NCBI RefSeq assembly: GCF_009834915.1
Contig: NZ_WVHS01000001.1
Coordinates: forward strand, 806,001 to 870,000
DNA from: Hufsiella ginkgonis
GTDB lineage: Bacteria > Bacteroidota > Bacteroidia > Sphingobacteriales > Sphingobacteriaceae
DNA: 64,000 nucleotides
Direction: 5' to 3'
Shown: piece by piece, positions 25,501 to 33,198 of the stretch
How the letters are laid out: each line of letters begins with the position of its first letter
How positions within the stretch are numbered: position 1 is the stretch's first letter
Translations under genes and position numbers: made by a program
Notes under the pieces: model-generated
What the model was told of the DNA's origin: nothing
What the model saw: the letters and a program-made list of their open reading frames with translations, nothing else
The model's database searches: none

Positions 25501-25652
25501 CAGTGAATGTCGGTCTCGTTGCCCGCAACCCATGGTTGATCTATTCAGCCGCTCCCGGTATCGATCCTTCAGAATCAGCTGGTAACTACATGGAAGGCGG
25601 TCAGCTGCCCGGTACCAGGACCTTTGGTCTTAATCTGAAAGTTACATTCTAA
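22515..25652 (+). CDS. SusC/RagA-family TonB-linked outer-membrane transporter
   Basis: The 1045-residue protein has a signal peptide (ending YAFAQ), a CarboxypepD_reg-like domain (GTVTAKEDGLPLPGVSVRVKG, about 25-100), a TonB-dependent plug (IAGKIAGVQILGGSG, SIRIRGTNSIGG, PLYVVDGVVV, about 115-235) and a large barrel ending in GLNLKVTF with the usual terminal Phe. It forms the pore half of a SusCD pair, with the SusD-like lipoprotein encoded 20 bases downstream as lid. TonB-driven uptake of an oligosaccharide or peptide is the family role. No glycoside hydrolase or sigma/anti-sigma gene lies beside it, so the substrate stays open. Confidence 0.95.
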   Translation: MRKNLLKCVLFLCLLGSYAFAQERTVTGTVTAKEDGLPLPGVSVRVKGTNAGTSTGGNGMFSLSVPANATLVFTFIGYTPLEIAAGSNTRVNAVLVADATVLSEVVVTSALGITRSERSLGYAAQGLKAEEISVTKQPDLNTAIAGKIAGVQILGGSGARFGTSSIRIRGTNSIGGSVEPLYVVDGVVVPSTSINVDDVADLTVLKGPAATSLYGQRGDNGVVVVTSKKAAKKGVGIEVNHSTTLETVGTLPEYQNEYGGGGSTSWSTFTYNAATDNPGLAGLNGVRYHDFATDESWGPKFDGQPFIPWYALNKYDSDFGKSQPYVAQKNNVKEFYETGVENNSNVAFSSASEKYNARVSYTNINRTGISPNTRADQNRVGFNGSFKPVSKLTLSSQINFNTIRYFNRPAEGYGTQTAGSFNQWFHRDIRIDKLKNYKNPDGTYTTWNITGIRNLAPKYWDNPYTEAYANVANNNSSRMFGSLQASYNFLPGLTAEFTAKGNFSNGYSDSRVASGTLVLERFGTSTSRDRENNYVADILYNKNLTEKFSLKGGLYGELRINHSEDLSESTAGGFTVPNFFNIAATKDRPTTSNSLVNKKVRSLYGFGSAGYRDMLFLDVNVRNDWSSSLPNDANSYLYGGVSTSFVFTELMKNKDILSFGKIFASVGRVGSDIGAYNIYQTYSATGLYGTTPSLSVPNSIPNQALKPTLSDSYEAGIDLRFLKDRITFNFNYYDRTTKDQIIQLTLPSSSGFSSALVNAGEIANHGYEFTLGGVPVKGKDVTWDFTANIGINRNKIVSLYADSKNFVGGSFGYTGTPRITVNRFVGQSWGALTTDRIKRDDAGNKLIDDDGYPIIQKDANIGTYIPKYTGGLATSLDYKRFSLAASMDLQVGGKITSVTQENLHGSGLAAETAGLNAKGNPKRDDPAAGGGILIEGIRASDGKPNATYIDTRDYYEGYIPYVWDEYTYKATYVKLREVSLGYRLPLSIAQKMKATAVNVGLVARNPWLIYSAAPGIDPSESAGNYMEGGQLPGTRTFGLNLKVTF

Positions 25653-25672
25653 CTGATCTATTAAAAACAGAA

Positions 25673-27160
25673 ATGATGAAAATAAAATTCATAAAATACA
25701 TCGCTGTGGTCGCTTTGGCTACTTCGGTAAGCAGCTGCGATATGGGTGATTTCGGTGACATCAACGTCAGCCCAAATTCACCGGATAAAATAATCACCAA
25801 GTTATTGCTTACCAACGCAGAGCGATCTGTTGCAGGGGTGATATCCGCCCCGGCGCCGCGTTTATATATTCAGCACTTGTCTGAAACGTTATACACTTCC
25901 GAGTCGCGGTACAACACCAAGATCTATGATTACAGTAGTGTGTACAACGGTCCTTTGTACGACTTAACAACGATCATCAAGTTAAACACAGATGCCGCTA
26001 CTAAAGGTGACCTTGCGAACGTACTTTCAGGCGGTACCAACGCCAACCAGATCGCGGCTGCAAGGATCCTGAGGGCATTCTTCTTTTTGAACCTCACAGA
26101 CCGCTTCGGAGACATCCCTTACTCCGAGGCTTTGCAGGGAATAAACGACGTAACTCCTGCATTCGACACACAGCAATCTATCTACACCTCTTTGTTCAAA
26201 GAGCTGAAAGAATCTGTGGCACAATTCGAAGCGGGCACCATAAGCGGGGACATCCTCTTCGGAGGCAATACTGCTAAATGGAAATTGTTTGCCAACACCA
26301 TGCGTATGTATATGGGCTTAAGATTATCGAAAATTGATCCGACAACCGGTAAAGCGGAATTTAATGCAGCGCTGACAGCTGGCGTGTTAGCATCAAACGC
26401 CGATAACATTTCTTACGCTTACCTTGCTGAGTCTGCTAACGAGAACAATATCTACAACAACTACGAGGTGTCTAAGAGATATGATTACTCGATCAGCAAA
26501 ACCGTCGTTGATGCGCTCAAAGCCAATAACGACCCACGTTTACCGGTTTACGCTGAAAAGACCAGTGCAGGTACTTACGTAGGCATGCCGTACGGGATCA
26601 CCCAGGCCGCTGCAGCAGCTTCGTATACCCCTGGAAACCTGCTAGCCCCGGGCAACATTTCGCTGATCGGTTCAAAATTCCGCCTGCAGAACTCTCCCGT
26701 TGCGATCTACACCTACAGCCAGGTAGCTTTTGCTAAAGCGGAGGCTTACAAATTGGGTTGGATCACCGGTGCGCCTGACGATGTACAGGCCGCCGCGCAG
26801 TACGTGATCGGTATCCAGTCTTCGATGACCGCTAACGGTGTTGCCGCCGCCGACGCGACTACTTACCTCGCTGCCACAGGTGTTCCTTACGATCCTGCCA
26901 ATGGCATCAAACAGATCATCACCCAGAAATGGATCTCTACCTACATGGGTTATGGCTACGAAGCATGGGCGGATTTCCGGAGAACAGGCTTCCCGACACT
27001 TAGCCCAAGCCCGAATGCACAAAGCATTGACAAACAGATTCCAAGACGCCAGGTTTATGTAGCGGCAGAGAAAGAGCTTAACAAAGCTAACTACGATGCC
27101 GTGGTGGCCCGCCAGGGTCCTGATGAATTGGCTACCCGCGTATGGTGGGACAAACCGTAG
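25673..27160 (+). CDS. SusD/RagB-family outer-membrane lipoprotein (SusD-like_2)
   Basis: The 495-residue precursor has a lipoprotein signal (VALATSVSSC) and segments usual for the SusD-like_2 group: INVSPNSPDKI, AARILRAFFFLNLTDRFGDIPYSEALQG, WKLFANTMRMYMGLRLSKIDP and the ending WISTYMGYGYEAWADFRRTGFPTL. It sits on the outside of the outer membrane and closes over the SusC pore to deliver ligand. It follows susC by 20 bases and is followed by a strong terminator, so the pair is a two-gene operon. ATG 25673 and the next codon ATG 25676 are equally possible starts. Confidence 0.95.
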   Translation: MMKIKFIKYIAVVALATSVSSCDMGDFGDINVSPNSPDKIITKLLLTNAERSVAGVISAPAPRLYIQHLSETLYTSESRYNTKIYDYSSVYNGPLYDLTTIIKLNTDAATKGDLANVLSGGTNANQIAAARILRAFFFLNLTDRFGDIPYSEALQGINDVTPAFDTQQSIYTSLFKELKESVAQFEAGTISGDILFGGNTAKWKLFANTMRMYMGLRLSKIDPTTGKAEFNAALTAGVLASNADNISYAYLAESANENNIYNNYEVSKRYDYSISKTVVDALKANNDPRLPVYAEKTSAGTYVGMPYGITQAAAAASYTPGNLLAPGNISLIGSKFRLQNSPVAIYTYSQVAFAKAEAYKLGWITGAPDDVQAAAQYVIGIQSSMTANGVAAADATTYLAATGVPYDPANGIKQIITQKWISTYMGYGYEAWADFRRTGFPTLSPSPNAQSIDKQIPRRQVYVAAEKELNKANYDAVVARQGPDELATRVWWDKP

Positions 27161-27180
27161 TACCACTTAGTCAAGTATAG

Positions 27181-27218
27181 AACCGCCCCGGGAATGGATC
27201 CCGGGGCGGTTTTTTTTT
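27181..27218 (+). terminator. Terminator of the susCD operon
   Basis: AACCGCCCCGGGA and TCCCGGGGCGGTT form a GC-rich stem, followed by a run of nine T. Confidence 0.9.
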
Positions 27219-27259
27219 GCCTTTTAAACCGTAATTTCGACAAACCTTAATTTAAAATT

Positions 27260-28102
27260 ATGAGAACACCTGTTAAATTCTCCTTTGTGCTGTTTTCGGC
27301 CGTGATGTTCAACCTGGCCGCACAGGCACAGCTTAAAATGCCGGCGCCAAGCAGTACGCAAACGATCGTCCAGGAATTCGGCATGGGCAAGATCACGCTC
27401 ACCTACTCGCGTCCGAACGTAAAAGGACGCGCTGTATTCGGTGCGATGGAGCCTTTCGGGAAAGTATGGCGCACGGGCGCGAACAATGCAACGATCCTGC
27501 AGTTCAGCCACGACGTAACGATAGCGGGACACGCCGTTCCCGCAGGCGAGTACGGCTTGTTTAGCATTCCCGGTAAGAGCGAATGGACCGTCATCCTGAA
27601 CAAGAATGCCAAACAATGGGGTGCCTATACCTATAAGGAGTCTGACGACCTGCTCCGCTTTACCGTAAAACCCGTTAAAATGAAAGCGAAAACAGAAACG
27701 TTTACCATGCAGTTTGCCGACGTATTCGCAGGCTCGTGTACGCTGCAGCTCGCCTGGGAAAATACGCAGATCAACATCGGCTTAACCACCGATTTCGACA
27801 CCGAAGTGATGGCCCAGATCGAAAAAGCCATGGCTACCGACAAAAAGCCCTATCTCCAGGCCGCACAGTATTATTACGATTACAACAAGGACATTAACAA
27901 AGCCCTGGAATGGGCAAACGCCGCCGAAGCCGCAAACCCTAAAGCGGAGTATATTAAATATTGGAAAGCCCGCATCCAGTTAAAAGCGGGCGACAAAGCG
28001 GGCGCCATCGCCACGGCAACGGCCGGAGCCGAAATTGCGAAAGCCAACAAAAACGATGAATACGTGCGCCTGAACGGAAACGTAATTAAAGAAGCCAAAT
28101 AG
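27260..28102 (+). CDS. Secreted DUF2911 protein
   Basis: The 280-residue protein has a signal peptide (to AAQAQ). Residues about 25-170 contain the DUF2911 pattern: YSRPNVKGRAVFGAMEPFGKVWRTGANNATIL, VPAGEYGLFSIPG and WGAYTYKESDDLLRF. The C-terminal 100 residues (KPYLQAAQYYYDYNKDINKALEWANAAEAANPKAEYIKYWKARIQLKAGDKAGAI) read as TPR-like helices. Proteins of this family are periplasmic in Bacteroidetes and have no established activity. It is transcribed alone and ends at a hairpin shared with the convergent symporter gene. Confidence 0.9.
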   Translation: MRTPVKFSFVLFSAVMFNLAAQAQLKMPAPSSTQTIVQEFGMGKITLTYSRPNVKGRAVFGAMEPFGKVWRTGANNATILQFSHDVTIAGHAVPAGEYGLFSIPGKSEWTVILNKNAKQWGAYTYKESDDLLRFTVKPVKMKAKTETFTMQFADVFAGSCTLQLAWENTQINIGLTTDFDTEVMAQIEKAMATDKKPYLQAAQYYYDYNKDINKALEWANAAEAANPKAEYIKYWKARIQLKAGDKAGAIATATAGAEIAKANKNDEYVRLNGNVIKEAK

Positions 28103-28119
28103 TTCTCTTCATTATATCC

Positions 28120-28154
28120 CAACGGGCAATGTCATTTCCTTTCATTGCCCGTTG
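28120..28154. terminator. Bidirectional terminator hairpin
   Basis: CAACGGGCAATG (28120-28131) pairs perfectly with CATTGCCCGTTG (28143-28154). It lies between the convergent DUF2911 and symporter genes; its right arm encodes the last codons of the symporter. Confidence 0.7.
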
Positions 28155-29847
28155 CCGGTTTCTCTTTTGCTATAAACAGGTATTGTACGGTATACGCAAT
28201 ACCGATCACCAACGCACATCCCAGCAGGTTATACCATAAATAGGCGATGATCTCCATGCGGTGGATCACATATATCACCACTTCACTGATAACGGCAGCA
28301 ATAAAAACGGCGGTACCATCCAGCTTTTTAAAATAGAACGCTACTACAAAAATACCTAATATGGTGCCATAGAACAGGGAACCGAGAATATTTACCGCCT
28401 CGATCAGGTTACCAAGGCGCGAAGCATACAGGGCCATGATCACGCAAAATACACCCCAGATCACCGTAGACACCCGCGACGCCAGGATATAATGCCCGTC
28501 CGGGCCGTCCTTTTTTACCAGTCGCTTGTAAATGTCTACCACAGAAGTAGAAGCGAGTGAATTAAGCGCGCTCGAAGTGGACCCCATCGAAGCGAGGAAA
28601 ATGATCGCTACCAGGAGACCTACCAGTCCCCGGGGAAAATACCCGGTTACGAAACTTAAAAAGATGTAGTTGTTGTCGTTAGTGTTGGCATCGGCATCAT
28701 ACTTTTTCATCAATACGCCTACCTGTTCCCTGATCGCTTTTGCAGAATCGTCGGCGGCCTTGAGTTCATTGCGGCTGCGGTTTACCTGCTGCTGGTCGCC
28801 GCGATCTAATGCTGCTGTAAGCTCACCGACCCGCTTCGTACGATCGTTAAAAACGGCGGAATAGGCGGTCTTCAGCTCCTGTAGCTCCTGCCGGTGCGTA
28901 CTCTTCTCCAGCTTGCCGAGCTCATACTTATTAAAAAATACCGGCGGCTGGTGATACTGGTAAAAAGAGAAGAGCAATACCCCGATCAGGAGGATCAGGA
29001 ACTGCATCGGTATCTTTAGCAAGCCGTTCATTAACAACCCGATGCGGCTTTGGCCAATGGAGGCGCCGGTGAGGTAACGTCCCACCTGGCTCTGGTCCGT
29101 ACCGAAATAAGATAGCTGGAGGAAAAAACCGCCGATAAGCCCGCTCCATACGCTGTAAAAATTGTCTTTACTAAAATGAAAATCCAGCACCCTGGTCCTA
29201 CCCATTTTACCGGCGATGTGCAATGCCTTACCAAAGCCTACATCCGGGGGAAGCAGCTTTACGATCATTACCCCGGCGATAAATAAGCCGGAGAAAATGA
29301 TCCCCATCTGCAGCATCTGCGTATACGAAACCGCCTTGGTACCGCCATAAACGGTATAAAAAATCACCAGGCCGCCAATAAAGAGCGTGGTGTAAACAGT
29401 ATCGATATCCAGGATAACCGACAAAATAATGGCGGGCGCGTAGATCGCGAAACCGGTGGATAACCCCCGCTGCACCAGGAACAGGAAAGCCGTGAGCGCA
29501 CGCGTTTTAAGATCGAAACGCGTTTCGAGAAACTCGTAAGCCGTATATACCTTTAGCCGGTGAAAGATCGGGATGAAGGTGATGCTGAGCACGATCATTG
29601 CCAACGGCAGCCCGAAGTAAAACTGCACGAACCCCATGCCGGTTGAATAAGCCAGTCCCGGCGCCGATAAAAAGGTAATGGCGCTGGCCTGGGTAGCCAT
29701 TACGGAGAGGCACACCGTATACCAGGGAAGAGACTGGTTGCCCAGCAGGTATCCGTGCATGCTTTCTGTGGCGCGGCTTTTATACACCCCATATCCAACA
29801 ATAGTAAGCAGGGTTACCGCCAGCACCACCCAATCGACCACGCTCAT
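28132..29847 (-). CDS. Sodium:solute symporter (SSS family)
   Basis: The 571-residue integral membrane protein has about 13-14 transmembrane helices and SSS-family segments such as SLPWYTVCLSVMATQASAITFLSAPGLAYSTGMGFVQFY and GTTTSALNSLASTSVVDIY-like sequence (read as GSTSSALNSLASTSVVDIYKRL). A hydrophilic, helical insert of about 80 residues (about 310-390) lies between helices. It imports an organic solute with Na+ across the inner membrane. Its ATG overlaps the stop of the 38-aa gene upstream (ATGA), which in turn overlaps the PIG-L deacetylase, so all three are translationally coupled. The substrate is unknown; a deacetylated sugar or conjugate is possible from context. Confidence 0.92.
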   Translation of the reverse strand: MSVVDWVVLAVTLLTIVGYGVYKSRATESMHGYLLGNQSLPWYTVCLSVMATQASAITFLSAPGLAYSTGMGFVQFYFGLPLAMIVLSITFIPIFHRLKVYTAYEFLETRFDLKTRALTAFLFLVQRGLSTGFAIYAPAIILSVILDIDTVYTTLFIGGLVIFYTVYGGTKAVSYTQMLQMGIIFSGLFIAGVMIVKLLPPDVGFGKALHIAGKMGRTRVLDFHFSKDNFYSVWSGLIGGFFLQLSYFGTDQSQVGRYLTGASIGQSRIGLLMNGLLKIPMQFLILLIGVLLFSFYQYHQPPVFFNKYELGKLEKSTHRQELQELKTAYSAVFNDRTKRVGELTAALDRGDQQQVNRSRNELKAADDSAKAIREQVGVLMKKYDADANTNDNNYIFLSFVTGYFPRGLVGLLVAIIFLASMGSTSSALNSLASTSVVDIYKRLVKKDGPDGHYILASRVSTVIWGVFCVIMALYASRLGNLIEAVNILGSLFYGTILGIFVVAFYFKKLDGTAVFIAAVISEVVIYVIHRMEIIAYLWYNLLGCALVIGIAYTVQYLFIAKEKPATGNERK

Positions 29848-29960
29848 GCGAAGTACTGGTTAAAAAAGTAAAAGAAAACGATGAGCAGTACCAATACGAT
29901 CACCAATAAGCGGTAAAACGAAGGCCAGGACTTGATGAAAGGGGGAAGGTCTTTATCCAT
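29844..29960 (-). CDS. 38-aa single-pass membrane protein
   Basis: A short ORF fits exactly between the deacetylase and the symporter: its ATG shares one base with the deacetylase stop (TAATG) and its TGA overlaps the symporter ATG (ATGA). The product starts MDKDLPPFIKSWPSFYR, followed by one hydrophobic helix of about 18 residues (LLVIVLVLLIVFFYFF) and NQYFA. The double translational coupling is strong evidence that it is expressed. It may be a small accessory subunit of the symporter. It is below usual gene-calling length and easily missed. Confidence 0.75.
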   Translation of the reverse strand: MDKDLPPFIKSWPSFYRLLVIVLVLLIVFFYFFNQYFA

Positions 29961-32440
29961 TACTGTTTCTTAGCCATAAGGTTTACAAATAACCGGTAAG
30001 CGCCCGGTACACCCGCGGGCAGCTCCCTGAAGAAAACCAGCGAAGTATATACGAACCTTCCTTTCCCATAATCGGCGGCGATGAGCGAGCCGCTGCCGGT
30101 ATTCTCTCCCCTGTCTGCCATCGATAATAACGACTGGTATTTGGGATCGATCGCCGTAGGAAAATAAATGCCGCGCTCCTGTATCCAGCCATCAAAATCC
30201 TTCACCGTGATCTTGTTCGGGTAATTAAGCAGCGGGTGTTCCGGTTGAAGCAGCGTTACTTTCGCATCTTCCTCTGTTACGCGCTCTGAGCCAATGCTAA
30301 ACGGATAGGGACCTACCTGGTTCATTACCAAGGGCCTGTTAACATTATACTGTACAACCAGCGTGCCGCCGTTCTCTACGTAACTGAGTAATTTCGGTTG
30401 TTCATAGCGCATCTGCGCATTCACGTTATATGTTCGCACGCCGGTAACGATGGCATCGTACGCAGAAAGGTCGCCGTTCATCACCTGGTCGTCGGTAAGC
30501 ATGGTCACCTGGTAGCCCACCTGGGTAAGCATCTCGGGAACGAGATCGCCCGCGCCGGCAAGATAGCCGATCTTCCTGCCGCCGAGTTTCAGGTCGAGCT
30601 TTACCAGCTTTGCCTCCGCTTCCGGGAAATAAGTGATGGCAGGAATATGATCGTACTGGATGGTTTTGATCTCTTTGGTGTAGTCCTTGCCGTCGACCGT
30701 TACGCTAGCCACCAGTTTCCCCGGTTCCGCCTTAGCGGATGAAGTGACCATAAACTTAAAATTCTGCTGATCGCCCGCGCTGGCTAACGTAAATTTCGCA
30801 GAAGCTGGCTCCACTTTCCAGCCTTCGGACAGTACAGGGGTTAACACACCCGTGGCATTGTTTTTATAACTTTTCAGCGAAACGGTGAGCTCCTTCGGCT
30901 GGTTATCCGCCACCAGCAGCACTTTCTTGCTCAGCATGGCCGTAACGGGCGGCGTAATTTCCAGTGGACGGTAGATCTCTCCTTTTACCTGGTCGGCGAA
31001 CTTATATACCACCGGCCTCCGGTAGCTTACCTGCTTACCCGCTATCACAAACGAGAAATCGACCAGTAACTGGTCAGGGTTTTCAGGGTGACCGATCAGG
31101 AGCGGGTCGTCAACGGTATATTCACCAATGGGATGCGGCTTTTCAAGATAATAGGGCTGCGTCAGTTTCGAGACACCCATGCGGGCGTTGTACGACAGCG
31201 GCTGATTTTCGGCCACGTCTGCTATTTTTCCCGCAGTTAAGCCCGGGTTAACATAATTAAGCCGCACCGGTACCGGCGAACGTTTGATCACCTGGGTATT
31301 TACGTTCACGCTGTCGGTTACCGCATAGGTTGGGCGATCAGCATAGCTTTCGAACCATAACCCGGCACAGGTTAGCAGCAGGTCTTTGACTTCTTTAATT
31401 TTCAGCTCCTTCCAATAATCGTCTTTCAACCCCTCCAGTTCGGTAAGTAACTGAACGAGGCCGGCAACAGACCTATCCGGGTTCTCTGCGTCAAACTCTT
31501 TATTCAACTGGCTGATCAGCGACTGTATTTTCGATGAACCTGGCACCCGGCTCCAGCTGGTTTCCACCCCATCCATTAAACTGGTAGTTGGCATAATGCC
31601 TTTCCATAAACTAAATGACTCCGTTGCCGTGCCCCGCTGGCTCGCGCTGCCAAAACCCTGGCTTTTGTGGTTCGAACGGCTTTGCGCCGCGATTTCGCCG
31701 TAGCCCTTTCCCAGCAGCTTATTATATTGCCCGATATCGATCTTTAACGGCGTTCCCGAAGCCGTTGCGCCGTTAAACCCGTTAAGCAGGATACAGCGCG
31801 CCTGCCATATTTTCACATATTTAAGTTGTTCGGGAAATTTGGCCGGATCGGCAGCTGCCGAAAAAGCTTCCTGGGCGAGAATGGACGATGATTGGTGATG
31901 CCCGTGGCCCGCCCGGGCATCGTCCGTAAACCGGGTAATGATCACATCGGGCCTGAACTTGCGGATCACCCATACGATATCGGCCAGGATATGTTCCTTG
32001 TTCCAGATCCTCAGGGTTTCCCCGGCCGTTTTAGAAAAACCGAAATCGTTGGCGCGGGTAAAAAACTGCTCGGCGCCATCCATCCGCCGGGCGGCGAGAA
32101 GTTCCTGGGTACGGATAAGGCCGAGCTGCTCGCTCTGCTCGTTCCCGATCAGGTTTTGCCCGCCATCGCCGCGCGTGAGCGACAAATACCCCGTACGGTA
32201 CAGCTTCTCTTTTGCGAGCCACGATAGCAGCCGGGTGTTCTCATCGTCAGGATGCGCGGCTACATATAGCACGCTGCCTACCACATCCAGCTTCTTTAGC
32301 GCCAGCTTGATCTCGGCCGCGTTGAGCTGCGGCGAGGTAAGGCCAAGCGCAGGAGGCAGGGGGCCGGGTTTGGACACGGTTTGCGAATAAGAAGCGGTGC
32401 TAAGCAGCAAAGCGGCAAAAAAAAGTGACGCAGGTTTCAT
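29960..32440 (-). CDS. Secreted PIG-L family deacetylase with large C-terminal region
   Basis: The 826-residue precursor has a signal peptide (to ASYSQ) and a PIG-L/LmbE N-acetylglucosamine deacetylase domain (about 50-300) with the zinc motif AHPDDE near residue 62 and GHGHHQSS as the second ligand motif. The remaining 500 residues include Ig-like segments and a C-terminal DUF4350/GATase-like part (YDAIVTGVRTYNVN, GGTLVVQYNVN). The protein probably removes acetyl groups from an amino-sugar conjugate in the periplasm. It heads an operon with the 38-aa membrane protein and the Na+ symporter, which suggests that the deacetylated product, or a part of it, is taken up. Confidence 0.9.
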   Translation of the reverse strand: MKPASLFFAALLLSTASYSQTVSKPGPLPPALGLTSPQLNAAEIKLALKKLDVVGSVLYVAAHPDDENTRLLSWLAKEKLYRTGYLSLTRGDGGQNLIGNEQSEQLGLIRTQELLAARRMDGAEQFFTRANDFGFSKTAGETLRIWNKEHILADIVWVIRKFRPDVIITRFTDDARAGHGHHQSSSILAQEAFSAAADPAKFPEQLKYVKIWQARCILLNGFNGATASGTPLKIDIGQYNKLLGKGYGEIAAQSRSNHKSQGFGSASQRGTATESFSLWKGIMPTTSLMDGVETSWSRVPGSSKIQSLISQLNKEFDAENPDRSVAGLVQLLTELEGLKDDYWKELKIKEVKDLLLTCAGLWFESYADRPTYAVTDSVNVNTQVIKRSPVPVRLNYVNPGLTAGKIADVAENQPLSYNARMGVSKLTQPYYLEKPHPIGEYTVDDPLLIGHPENPDQLLVDFSFVIAGKQVSYRRPVVYKFADQVKGEIYRPLEITPPVTAMLSKKVLLVADNQPKELTVSLKSYKNNATGVLTPVLSEGWKVEPASAKFTLASAGDQQNFKFMVTSSAKAEPGKLVASVTVDGKDYTKEIKTIQYDHIPAITYFPEAEAKLVKLDLKLGGRKIGYLAGAGDLVPEMLTQVGYQVTMLTDDQVMNGDLSAYDAIVTGVRTYNVNAQMRYEQPKLLSYVENGGTLVVQYNVNRPLVMNQVGPYPFSIGSERVTEEDAKVTLLQPEHPLLNYPNKITVKDFDGWIQERGIYFPTAIDPKYQSLLSMADRGENTGSGSLIAADYGKGRFVYTSLVFFRELPAGVPGAYRLFVNLMAKKQ

Positions 32441-32503
32441 GTTACTAAAATAGGATTTTTTAACAACCTCGCCCCCCGATCGTCACCCGACTGTCATTAA
32501 AAT

Positions 32504-32552
32504 ATTAATCAATCGATTGATTAATAAAAAATCAATCGCTTGATTAATTTTG
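32504..32552 (+). promoter_or_regulatory. Tandem TetR operators overlapping the efflux-operon promoter
   Basis: A perfect 22-bp palindrome lies at 32504-32525 (half-site ATTAATCAATC). A near-palindrome AATCAATCGCTTGATT follows at 32530-32545, centre-to-centre 23 bp. The second overlaps a -7 box TAATTTTG at 32545-32552, 10 bases before the ATG of the tetR gene. This is the layout of an autoregulated TetR repressor controlling its own efflux operon. Confidence 0.8.
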
Positions 32553-32562
32553 CATCCGAATT

Positions 32563-33198
32563 ATGATAACAGAAAAAACGGACAGGAAAAAAGAGGCGAT
32601 CCTCGATGCTGCCGAAAAGCTATTTGCGGCAATGGGATTCGATGGCGCTTCTACCCGTTCTATCGCTGCGGAGGCGGCGGTGAACATGGCCATGCTCAGT
32701 TATTATTTCGGTTCGAAAGAAGGCGTCTTTAAAGCGGTGCTCGAGCGCCGGCTGGGTGTTTTCCGCCAGTCGCTCGAAGAGCTCAACGACAAGGACATCT
32801 CCTCGTGGGAAAAACTGGAGACCTGCATAGATATGTATACCGACCGCATTATGGCCGATAATTGTTTCTCGCAGCTGATCCACCGTGAGCTAACGCTCCC
32901 CCGCACCGAAATGGCCGAGTTTATTACCGACAGCCTGCTGGCAAACGCCAACGAGGTGCGCCGCATTATTAACGAAGGGATCGCCAACGGCACCTTTCGG
33001 GCGGTGGATACCGAGTTTACCGTAGCGAGCATTTTCGGCACCAAGTACTACATTGCCAATGCATCGCTGCTTGCCTCTAAACTATTCGGCAAAGACTTGC
33101 GCGACCCCCTGGTGATCCAGGAAATAAAGCCGCGAATAAAAAAACATTTACACGACCTCCTTAAAGCACACTTAACCAAACATGATATCAAAGCTTAA
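32563..33198 (+). CDS. TetR-family transcriptional repressor
   Basis: The 211-residue protein has the TetR HTH at residues 10-55 (KEAILDAAEKLFAAMGFDGASTRSIAAEAAVNMAMLSYYFGSKEGVFKAVLE) written here as its key parts KLFAAMGFDGAST and MLSYYFGSKEGVF. The C-terminal ligand-binding part resembles the CecR/YbiH-type group. It heads the efflux operon, and its stop lies 17 bases inside the TolC-type gene, so the two are coupled. It very likely binds the palindromes at 32504-32545 and is released by a compound that the pump exports. Confidence 0.92.
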   Translation: MITEKTDRKKEAILDAAEKLFAAMGFDGASTRSIAAEAAVNMAMLSYYFGSKEGVFKAVLERRLGVFRQSLEELNDKDISSWEKLETCIDMYTDRIMADNCFSQLIHRELTLPRTEMAEFITDSLLANANEVRRIINEGIANGTFRAVDTEFTVASIFGTKYYIANASLLASKLFGKDLRDPLVIQEIKPRIKKHLHDLLKAHLTKHDIKA

